From NCBI RefSeq assembly GCF_018474015.1, contig NZ_JAHCSG010000002.1:558001-622000 (forward strand): 64,000 bases of DNA, written 5' to 3'. Of the stretch, positions 44,088 through 52,500 are shown piece after piece. The translations under genes were made by a program, and so were the position numbers. Source of the DNA: Williamsia sp. CHRR-6. Its GTDB lineage: Bacteria > Actinomycetota > Actinomycetes > Mycobacteriales > Mycobacteriaceae. Below the pieces are notes generated by a model. That model worked only from the letters and a program-made list of their open reading frames with translations. It had not been told where the DNA came from and did no database searches. Positions within the stretch are counted from its first letter, which is position 1. Every line of letters begins with the position of its first letter.

Positions 44088-45503
44088 ATGACCAGGATCG
44101 TGATCATCGGCGGGGGACCGGCGGGCTATGAGGCCGCCCTCGTCGCTGCGGCGTACGGCGCGGACGTGACCGTGGTGGACTCCGACGGCATCGGCGGTGC
44201 GTGTGTGCTGTGGGACTGTGTTCCCTCGAAGACGTTCATAGCCTCCAGCGGTATTCGCACCGAGGTACGGCGGGCGGCGGATCTGGGCATCGACCTCGAC
44301 TACCACGACGCCAAAGTCGAGCTACCGCAGATCCATCAGCGCGTGCGCGACCTGGCGCACGCGCAGTCGGCGGACATCCGATCCCGGTTGGCCAGCGAAG
44401 GTGTGCGACTGGTGGCCGGATACGGCCGCCTGGCCGACCCGGCGCCGGGCATGTCCACCCATCGCGTGATCGCACGTCCCGTGGATGCCGACGACGAGTC
44501 CGCCGAGCAACACTTCGACGCCGACGTGGTCCTGATCGCGACCGGCGCATCGCCCCGCGTGCTGCCCAGCGCCCAACCCGACGGCGAACGCATTCTCACC
44601 TGGCGACAGCTCTACGACCTTGAAACGCTCCCCGAGCACCTGGTCGTCGTGGGTTCGGGCGTGACCGGCGCCGAGTTCGTACACGCCTACACCGAGCTGG
44701 GTGTGCAGGTGACGTTGGTCTCCAGCCGCGATCGGGTGCTGCCCGGCGAAGACGAGGATGCCGCTCTGGTGCTGGAGGAGGTGCTGGCCGAGCGTGGTGT
44801 GACCCTGATCAAACATGCTCGTGCCGAGGCGGTTTCGCGCACCGACGGCGGCGTGGAGGTAACCCTGGCCGATGGGGCCGTGGTCGCCGGCTCGCACGTG
44901 TTGATGACGGTGGGATCGGTACCCAACACGACATCTCTCGGTCTGGACAAGGTCGGCCTCGAAACCGACCGCGGCGGGTACATCAACGTCGACCGCGTCT
45001 CACGGACGCCCGCTCCCGGTGTGTATGCGGCCGGTGACTGCACCGGACTGCTCCCGCTGGCGTCGGTGGCCGCCATGCAGGGCCGAATCGCGATGTATCA
45101 CGCGCTGGGCGAGGGTGTCTCACCGATCAAGCTCAAGACGGTGGCCTCGGCGATCTTCACCCGGCCCGAGATCGCCACGGTTGGGGTCAGTCAGCAGGCG
45201 ATCGACGACGGTGAATATCCCGCCCGCACAGTCATGTTGCCGTTGGCGACCAACCCGCGGGCCAAGATGAGCGGCCTGCGCCGGGGTTTCGTCAAGATCT
45301 TCTGCCGTCCGGCCACCGGCGTGGTGATCGGTGGGGTGGTGGTGGCGCCCAACGCCTCCGAGCTGATCCTGCCCATCGCGCTGGCCGTACAGAACAAGCT
45401 GCCCGTCAACGACCTGGCGCAGACGTTCTCGGTGTACCCGTCGCTGTCGGGGTCGGTGACCGAGGCGGCGCGCCAACTGATCCGCCACGACGACCTGGAC
45501 TGA
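44088..45503 (+). CDS. lpdA: NAD(P)H quinone reductase, LpdA-type flavoprotein
   Basis: 471 residues. FAD-binding IVIIGGGPAGYEAALVA and NAD(P)-binding VVVGSGVTGAEF are intact. The redox-motif region reads GGACVLWDCVPSKTF, with Cys39 and Cys44 in the classical C-x4-C spacing. The C-terminal dimer motif of true lipoamide dehydrogenases (H-P-x-x-x-E) is absent: it reads SVYPSLSGSVTEA. This matches the mycobacterial LpdA group (Rv3303c), which reduces quinones rather than lipoamide. From memory the M. tuberculosis protein has Ala at the first Cys, so the Cys pair here is a difference. It diverges from the GGCT gene. Confidence 0.9.
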   Translation: MTRIVIIGGGPAGYEAALVAAAYGADVTVVDSDGIGGACVLWDCVPSKTFIASSGIRTEVRRAADLGIDLDYHDAKVELPQIHQRVRDLAHAQSADIRSRLASEGVRLVAGYGRLADPAPGMSTHRVIARPVDADDESAEQHFDADVVLIATGASPRVLPSAQPDGERILTWRQLYDLETLPEHLVVVGSGVTGAEFVHAYTELGVQVTLVSSRDRVLPGEDEDAALVLEEVLAERGVTLIKHARAEAVSRTDGGVEVTLADGAVVAGSHVLMTVGSVPNTTSLGLDKVGLETDRGGYINVDRVSRTPAPGVYAAGDCTGLLPLASVAAMQGRIAMYHALGEGVSPIKLKTVASAIFTRPEIATVGVSQQAIDDGEYPARTVMLPLATNPRAKMSGLRRGFVKIFCRPATGVVIGGVVVAPNASELILPIALAVQNKLPVNDLAQTFSVYPSLSGSVTEAARQLIRHDDLD

Positions 45504-45631
45504 TCGCGTCCAATATCTGGGATCTCACTTTCATTTAGTGGGACCAGGCCTTAATCTCGGAGCTGGGTACGACCCGTCCATCTGGCGACCACACACATCG
45601 CTGATCACCCCGTCTCATCGAGGTCACTGCG

Positions 45632-46807
45632 ATGTCCACCGTCATCGGCGATTCGTTCGCCTCCGCCGAGCTGCGTGCCGTCCCCGGGTCGGCAATCCGA
45701 GAGTTGTTGTCGCTGACCGAACGTCGGGGAGTGCTGAGCCTGGCCGGCGGGTTACCGGCCACCGAGTTGATCCCCACCCAACGGATCGCCGCCGCCATCG
45801 ACCACCGGCTGGCCGACCCGGCCAGCATGCAGTACGGCCCCAGTGCCGGGACGCGGTCGGCGCGTGAGGCGATCGCGGCTGCGGACGGGCTGTCGTCCGC
45901 GCACCAGGTCCTGCTCACCCATGGCTCCCAGCAGGCGCTGTTCCTGCTGGCCCACGCCCTGCTGGACCCAGCAGACCTGGTGTTCGTCGACGACCCGGCC
46001 TACATCGGTGCACTGCAGGTCTTCGCCGGGGTGCGAGCCCGCGTCGAGGCGCTGCCCATCACCGCGACCGGACTCGACACCGACCTGTTGGCCCAACGCC
46101 TGGCCGACGGAGCGCGACCGCGCCTGGTCCACACGGTGAGTTCGTTCCACAACCCGGCAGCGGTGTGTCTCGACGAAGCCAGGCGGGTTCGATTGGCCGC
46201 GTTGGCAGACCGATACGGTTTCTGGATCGTCGACGACAACCCCTATGGCCGAGTGAGGTTTGCCGGCGTCGAGCCGACGCCGCTACACGTCCTGAGCGAC
46301 CGGGTACTGAGTCTGGGCAGTGCGTCCAAGGTGCTCGCGCCGGCGTTGCGGGTCGGCTGGGTGTCCGGCCCGCCGGAGGTGATCGATGCCGTGGAGCGCT
46401 ATCGACAGTCGGTGGACCTGTGCGGTTCGACCCTCGCGCATGCCGTGGTGGGCGAGCTGATGTCTGACGAGGTGTGGTGGACCGCGCACCTGGCCCAGCT
46501 GGTCGACGCCTACAGTCGTCGCTGCGGCGCCCTGATCGATTCTTTGACAACACATCTGGGCGAGCGCGCACTGTTCGCCGCACCGCAGGGCGGCATGTTC
46601 TGCTGGGTGCGCGTCCCCGGGGTGAACACCACCGCGCTGCTGGGCGAAGCAGTGGCGGGCGGGGTTGCCTACGTTCCCGGTTCGGCGTTCGCGGTGTCGA
46701 TGGACGCCGCGGACTGCATGCGTCTGAGCTTCGCGACCCTCGACGAGTCGACCCTCGATGTCGCGGTGGCTCGGTTGGCCGCGGTGGTCGCCCACGCAGC
46801 TTCGTGA
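45632..46807 (+). CDS. PLP-dependent aminotransferase, class I/II (2-aminoadipate/valine-pyruvate type)
   Basis: 391 residues from the ATG at 45632. Fold-type I features: the YGPSAGTRSAREAIA substrate loop, HGSQQALFLLAHALLDPAD, DDPAYIG, the Asn/Asp-Tyr region FWIVDDNPYG, and the PLP lysine in LGSASKVLAPALRVGW. It lacks the winged-helix N-domain of MocR regulators. Substrates of this branch include 2-aminoadipate, aromatic and branched amino acids; which one applies here is not determined. A weak inverted repeat (CACT-N7-AGTG, about 45526-45540) lies upstream. It is followed by glpD on the same strand after an 81-bp gap. Confidence 0.88.
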   Translation: MSTVIGDSFASAELRAVPGSAIRELLSLTERRGVLSLAGGLPATELIPTQRIAAAIDHRLADPASMQYGPSAGTRSAREAIAAADGLSSAHQVLLTHGSQQALFLLAHALLDPADLVFVDDPAYIGALQVFAGVRARVEALPITATGLDTDLLAQRLADGARPRLVHTVSSFHNPAAVCLDEARRVRLAALADRYGFWIVDDNPYGRVRFAGVEPTPLHVLSDRVLSLGSASKVLAPALRVGWVSGPPEVIDAVERYRQSVDLCGSTLAHAVVGELMSDEVWWTAHLAQLVDAYSRRCGALIDSLTTHLGERALFAAPQGGMFCWVRVPGVNTTALLGEAVAGGVAYVPGSAFAVSMDAADCMRLSFATLDESTLDVAVARLAAVVAHAAS

Positions 46808-46838
46808 TGAACCCGTCGGTGTTGCCTGATCGCGTCGC

Positions 46839-46850
46839 TACCCGCGGGTA
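46839..46850. promoter_or_regulatory. 12-bp perfect palindrome upstream of glpD
   Basis: TACCCGCGGGTA lies 39 bp upstream of the glpD start. Such compact palindromes are typical operators for small dimeric regulators. The cognate regulator is unknown. Confidence 0.4.
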
Positions 46851-46888
46851 ACGTGGGCGAGGTATGCGACGCGAGGAAGTGACCCACG

Positions 46889-48733
46889 ATGACCACTGGT
46901 GATCAGGCCCCATCGACAGCAGGCGGCGCGACGCCGACCCGGCGACCCGTGCAGCCACTGCGTGAGGTGCCTCGTCCGGGTGAGGGCGATCGGAACCAGG
47001 AATTCGATCCCGACCGTCGCGCTGACCTGGGACCCGGCTACCGCGACAACGCCTGGCAGCGTCTACGCGACGAGCAGTTCGATGTCGTGGTCATCGGGGG
47101 TGGCGTGGTGGGAGCCGGGGCTGCCCTCGACGCGGCCACCCGGGGCTTGCGCGTGGCGCTGGTCGAGGCACGTGACATCGCCTCGGGCACCTCGAGTCGA
47201 TCGTCGAAGATGTTCCACGGCGGACTGCGATACCTCGAGCAGCTCGAGTTCGGCCTGGTGCGCGAGGCGCTACGCGAACGTGAGTTGTCGCTGCGAGTGT
47301 TGGCCCCGCATCTGGTCAAGCCGCTGCCGTTCCTCTATCCGTTGACCCACCGCTTCTTCGAACGGCCTTACGTGGCGGCCGGGTTGTTCCTCTACGACTC
47401 GCTGGGCGGATCGAGAAGTGTTCCTGGGCAACGTCATGTCACCCGATCCGGTGCGTTGCGGGCGGCGCCGTCGTTGAAGCGTTCGGCGCTCACCGGCGGC
47501 ATCCGCTATCACGACACCGTGGTTGACGACGCTCGCCACAGCTTGACCGTGGCTCGCACCGCAGCCCATTACGGCGCCGTGGTCCGAACCTCCACCCAGG
47601 TGATCTCCTTCGTCAAGGAGGCCGATCGGGTGGCCGGGGTGCGGGTGCGTGACACCGAGACCGGCGCCGAGATCGCCATCCGGTCGCATTGCGTGATCAA
47701 CGCGGCCGGTGTGTGGACCGACGAGGTGCAGGCGTTGTCCAAGGAGCGCGGACGGTTTCGCGTTCGGGCGTCCAAGGGCGTGCACATCGTGGTGCCTCGC
47801 GACCGGATCGTCAGCGAGACCGCGATCATCCTGCGCACGCCCACCTCGGTGCTGTTCGTCATCCCGTGGGAGACCCATTGGATCATCGGGACCACCGACA
47901 CCGACTGGAACCTCGATCTCGCCCACCCCGCCGCGACCCGCGCCGACATCGACTACATCCTCACCCGGGTCAACGACGTGCTGGTGACACCGCTGACCCA
48001 CGACGACATCGAGGGCGTGTACGCCGGGCTGCGTCCGCTGCTGGCCGGTGAGAGCGATGAGACGTCCAAGCTGTCCCGTGAACACGCCGTCGCCGTGCCC
48101 GCGCCGGGACTGGTGTCGATCGCCGGTGGCAAGTACACGACCTACCGGGTGATGGCTGCCGATGCGGTGGACGCATGTGCCGACTACATCCCCACGCGGG
48201 TGGCCGACTCGATCACCGCCCAGGTGCCGCTGATCGGCGCCGACGGCTACTACGCCCTGGTGAACCAGTGCGATCACCTCGGGCAGCGATTCGGGTTGCA
48301 CCCGTACCGGATTCGACGATTGCTCAACAGGTTCGGATCGTTGATCGACGACGTGTTGGCTCTGGCCGACGATGACCCCGGCCTGTTGCAGCCGCTGGCC
48401 GCGGCTCCGCAGTATCTGCGGGTGGAGGTGGTCTACGCCGCCGCCCACGAGGCCGCGCTGCATCTGGAGGATGTGCTCTCACGGCGCACGCGGATCTCCA
48501 TCGAATATCCGCACCGGGGTGTGGACTGCGCCCGAGAGGTGGCCGAGCTGATGGCGTCGGTGCTCGGGTGGTCGGCACAGCAGGTGGAGGCCGAGATCGC
48601 CACCTACACCGCGCGGGTCGAGGCGGAGGTGGCCAGTCAGCGCCAGCCAGACGATGATTCGGCCGATGCGTTGCGGGCGGCCGCACCGGAGTCGCGTCCG
48701 CAGATTCTCGAGCCGGTCCCCATTCCCGAATAG
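46889..48733 (+). CDS. glpD: Aerobic glycerol-3-phosphate dehydrogenase
   Basis: 614 residues. FAD-binding DVVVIGGGVVGAGAALDAATRG and the GlpD family pattern SGTSSRSSKMFHGGLRYLEQLEFGLVREAL (read in pieces) are present, along with IAGGKYTTYRVMA near residue 410 and a C-terminal helical DAO_C domain (residues 425-560). It oxidises sn-glycerol-3-phosphate to dihydroxyacetone phosphate at the membrane, passing electrons to quinone. A charged N-terminal extension of about 45 residues precedes the FAD fold, as in mycobacterial GlpD2. A perfect palindrome (46839-46850) lies just upstream and a strong hairpin follows. Confidence 0.95.
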   Translation: MTTGDQAPSTAGGATPTRRPVQPLREVPRPGEGDRNQEFDPDRRADLGPGYRDNAWQRLRDEQFDVVVIGGGVVGAGAALDAATRGLRVALVEARDIASGTSSRSSKMFHGGLRYLEQLEFGLVREALRERELSLRVLAPHLVKPLPFLYPLTHRFFERPYVAAGLFLYDSLGGSRSVPGQRHVTRSGALRAAPSLKRSALTGGIRYHDTVVDDARHSLTVARTAAHYGAVVRTSTQVISFVKEADRVAGVRVRDTETGAEIAIRSHCVINAAGVWTDEVQALSKERGRFRVRASKGVHIVVPRDRIVSETAIILRTPTSVLFVIPWETHWIIGTTDTDWNLDLAHPAATRADIDYILTRVNDVLVTPLTHDDIEGVYAGLRPLLAGESDETSKLSREHAVAVPAPGLVSIAGGKYTTYRVMAADAVDACADYIPTRVADSITAQVPLIGADGYYALVNQCDHLGQRFGLHPYRIRRLLNRFGSLIDDVLALADDDPGLLQPLAAAPQYLRVEVVYAAAHEAALHLEDVLSRRTRISIEYPHRGVDCAREVAELMASVLGWSAQQVEAEIATYTARVEAEVASQRQPDDDSADALRAAAPESRPQILEPVPIPE

Positions 48734-48750
48734 TGCTGCCCCGGAAACCA

Positions 48751-48776
48751 ACCCGTGTCGAGGCCTCGACACGGGT
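48751..48776. terminator. Bidirectional hairpin terminator between glpD and nei2
   Basis: A 26-bp perfect palindrome, ACCCGTGTCGAGG and its complement, folds as an 11-bp stem with a GGCC loop. It lies between two convergent genes and touches the nei2 stop codon. Confidence 0.82.
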
Positions 48777-49561
48777 CAGGTCTGACACCGGCGGCAGCGG
48801 TAGAGCACGCGATCCTCGGAGCCCCGGGCTCGGGCGGCGTCTTCGCCGAGGAACTCGCGGGTGATGGGGGTGCGACAGCGGCGACAGGGCCGCCCGCCAC
48901 GTCCGTACACCCAATAGCGTTGCGCGAATGTGGGATTGCCGGTGGTCGATCGGGTGCGATCACGATTGGCCAGCAACATCCGCTGGCACAGGTCCACGAT
49001 GGCGTCGAGATCCACCTCGCCCACCGGGGTGTGCGGGTCGACACCGCGCAGGAAACACGACTCGCAGCGGTACACGTTGCCCACCCCGGCCATCAGGTGT
49101 TGATCGAGTAGGGCCAGCCCGATCGGTCGGCTCGGGTCGCGAGCGAGGTTGGCCACGGCGAGATCTCGGTCGAAGTCCGGTGACAGCAAGTCCGGACCCA
49201 GATAGGCCAGCGCCTCATCGGGGTGACGCAACATCTCGCAGATGCCCATGTCGAAGCCCACCGCCTCGTGGGTGTCGGTGCGCAACACGATGCGGGCGGT
49301 GAACGCCGGCTTGCGCCAGCGGGTCCCGATGGGGTGCACCACCCACGCGCCCTCCATCTTGAGATGGGTGTGGATGGCCCAGTCGTCACCCACGTCGATC
49401 AGGTGATGTTTGCCGATCGAGCGGACCGATTCCACGGTGCGCCCCACCAGGTCGACCGTGGCGTAGCGCGGTACGCGGAACTGGCTGTAGGCGAGCGGTT
49501 TTCCGGCGAACGCTGCGCGCACGCGGGCCGCAGCCTGGTAGACGGTGTCTCCCTCGGGCAT
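48776..49561 (-). CDS. nei: Endonuclease VIII-type DNA glycosylase (Nei2)
   Basis: 261 residues from the ATG at 49561; the much longer upstream frame is opposite-frame noise inside lhr. After Met removal the catalytic Pro2-Glu3 is seen in MPEGDTVYQAA. The H2TH region (LLDQHLMAGVGNVYRCESCFL) and the zinc finger CRRCRTPITREF...YRCRRCQ are intact. It removes oxidised bases such as thymine glycol and 5-hydroxyuracil and cuts the abasic site. The start overlaps the lhr stop by one base (TGATG), and the two repair-related genes form one transcript, as in M. tuberculosis (lhr-nei). Confidence 0.95.
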   Translation of the reverse strand: MPEGDTVYQAAARVRAAFAGKPLAYSQFRVPRYATVDLVGRTVESVRSIGKHHLIDVGDDWAIHTHLKMEGAWVVHPIGTRWRKPAFTARIVLRTDTHEAVGFDMGICEMLRHPDEALAYLGPDLLSPDFDRDLAVANLARDPSRPIGLALLDQHLMAGVGNVYRCESCFLRGVDPHTPVGEVDLDAIVDLCQRMLLANRDRTRSTTGNPTFAQRYWVYGRGGRPCRRCRTPITREFLGEDAARARGSEDRVLYRCRRCQT

Positions 49562-52500
49562 CAGCGCACCGCGTGACGCATCCGGATGCCACGCGGAGTG
49601 GCGGTGAACCCGGATTCGGTCAGAGCACGGGCGAGGTCGGTGCCGAATACGGGTTCGGCGTCCACCTTCTCGATCTGCAGTCGGCTCACCCGACCCGAGC
49701 GCACCGCCTCGGCCAATGCGGTGGCGGCGGCCGCCAGATCGTCGGCGTCGGCTGCCCAGGTGAGGACGGTTTTGCCGCCCCGTTCGACGAACATCGACAG
49801 GCGCCCGTCCACCAACACCACCAGCGCTCCGGGCTTGCGGCCCGGGCGGTGGCCGTCGGATTCGGGCCAACCCAGTGCCGCACCGTAGGGATTGGCCGGG
49901 TCTGTGGCCGCCAACACCACCCCGACGGGGGACACCTCGGTCGACGAGTCCTCGGTGGTGGGATCGGAGGCGTGCTCGCGGAGCCGGTCCACCGTGCCGG
50001 TGGCGGCGAACTGTGCCCCACCCAAGCCGTCGACATAGTAGCCGCGTCGCACCTTGCCGCTGTCCTCGAAGGTGCTCAGTGCCTTGTAGATTCGCGAGAA
50101 CCCCCCGTCGACGCCTTCGTTGACCACCGAGCCCTTGGTCACCACCCCGTAGCGTTCGAGGAGCTGTTCACACAGGGCGTGGGTGGCCACGGTGGGGTCG
50201 TCGATGCGACGATCCAGCGCACACCATCGTCCGCCGACTGTCGGCGGGGTCTGACGCAGCGCCAGTTGGTTGGTGGTGAGGTAGCTGGTGGACAACCGGT
50301 GCGCGCGCAGGCGCGGGGCACGTCCGCGGCTACGGTGCGCGGGGGTGCCGCGCGGGCCGGTGCTCGACGGTCGCGGGTTGAGCAGCGCCCGAACCGGTCC
50401 GAACGTGTCGTTGCCGATGTGGCCTGCCCACACCAGGTCCCACAGTGCTCGCTCGATGTCGGCGTCCCCCACGACCGGCGCACCGGTCGACGCACCGTCC
50501 GAGGCGCCGGAATCGGCGGTGGGGGCGAGGGCCGATGCGAGCTGGCGGAACTGGAACGCCCCTCCGCCACCGAGCTGCTCGATGAGGCGTCGGTGGAGAT
50601 CGGTGAGATCGATCTCGGTGGATTCGGGCAGTGTGAAGGGTGCCAGGTCGCTGGGATGCAGGCTGATCCACCCATCGGCGGTGCCCAGCCGACCGTGCCC
50701 GGCCCACACCACCTCGCCTGCGGCCAGCAACTCGTCGAGCATCCCCGGCTGGTAGTCGCGAACGCGGCTGGGCAGGATCAGCGATTCCCAGGCCGACGCG
50801 GGGGCCGGCACCCCGGCCAGCTGATCGATCGCGGCTGCCACCCCGTCCACGCCCCGCAGGGCGGCCTTGGGTTGCACGCCGATGTGGTTCCAGGTCAACA
50901 GGAATCGGGCGAAGGCGTCGGTGGACACTGGAGCGATCTCGGCGCGAGAGGCTGCGAGCGATCCCCGCCGGAGCGTGGCCAGCACCTCGGTGTTGCACCA
51001 TTGCTCTGCCTGGGCACCTGAGCCGGCCGGTTCGGGCCGAAAGTCACCCTCGATGACCCGGCGCTCGCGGGCCAGCCGCATCAGGGTGTCGCGGACCACG
51101 GCCACACCGACGCCGAGCGACTCGGCGGCTTGGGCCACGGTGAACGGCCCGTGGGTGCGGGTGTAGCGGTTGATGATGTCACCGAGCGGGTCGGCGACAG
51201 GCTCGGTGAACACCGCGGGAACGCCCATCGGGGTGGGGACGCCGAGGGCGTCACGCAGCCGGGCGGTGTCCTCGATGGCCGCCCATCGCAGCGCACCCGC
51301 ATGATGTATCGCGATCACGCGGTTGGTGACCTGTAGGTGTGCCAGATGCTCGGCGATGACCGCACGCGTCGAATCCGTCTGCGCCACAGCGTCATCAGTA
51401 TCGCTCGCGGTGAATCGGTCGGCGATCTCAGGTTCGGTCAGCGGCCCCAGCCAGCGCAGCAGATCGGCGATGCCCTCGGCGTCGCGCGCGCGACGCTCCG
51501 GATGCGTGCGCTGCAACTTGGCCTCCACGTCGGCGATGACCGCGGGATCGAGCAGTTCCCGCAGATCGACCCGACCCAGCAACTGCGCCAACAGGGCGGT
51601 GTCCAACGACAGTGCGGCGGCTCGTCGTTCGGCCAGCGGCGCGTCGTCGGCGTACATGAACGCCCCGGCGTAGCCGAACAGCAACGATGCGGCCATCGGT
51701 GACGGGGCCGTGGTCTCGATCTCCACGATGCGAATCCGACGAGTGTCGATCTCGCGCAACAGATTGATCAGCGAGGGCAGGTCGTAGACGTCCTGCAGAC
51801 ACTCGCGCAGCGTCTCGAGGATGATCGGGAACTGCGGGAACTTGGCCGCGACCGCCAGCAGCGATGCGCTGCGTTGCCGTTGCTGCCACAGCGGAGCCCG
51901 GCGACCGGGATTGCGGCGTGGCAACAGCAGCGCGCGGGCCGCGCATTCACGAAACCGGCTGGCGAACAACGCTGATCCGCCCAGTTCGTCGGTGATGATC
52001 TGTTCGACCTCATCGGCGTCGACGGTGAACAGCGCGGCACCGGGCGGATCGTTCTCGGTGTCGGGGAGCCGCACGATGATGCCGTCGTCAGCGGCGGTCA
52101 CCACCCCCTCCAGACCGAGACGATCCCGTAGGCGTGCACTGATGGCTCCGGCCCACGGTGCGTGTACCCGCAGTCCGTAGGGGGAGTGCAGCACCACGCG
52201 CCAGTCGCCCAGTTCGTCGCGGAACCGTTCGATGACCAGGGTCTTGTCGGTGGGCAGATGGCCGGTGGCGCTGCGTTGTTCGGCGATCAGGGTCAGCAGG
52301 TTGTCGCGCGCATAGGTGGTCAGGCCCAGTTCGTTCATCCGGGCGTCGAGGTCGACGGGGATGACGACGTCGCCGGGGTCGGCGCCGGTGGGCTCGGTGC
52401 CGGTGGGCAACGCCGCACCCAGCTCGCCGACGAACGCACCGATGGCAGCGCCGAGTTCACTGGGGCGGCCCACCGAGTCGCCGATCCAGAACGGCAGGCG

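Noticed and set aside
49573-51021. A 482-codon plus-strand open frame inside lhr
   Set aside because: It is antisense to the well-conserved C-terminal part of Lhr and shows no family motif.
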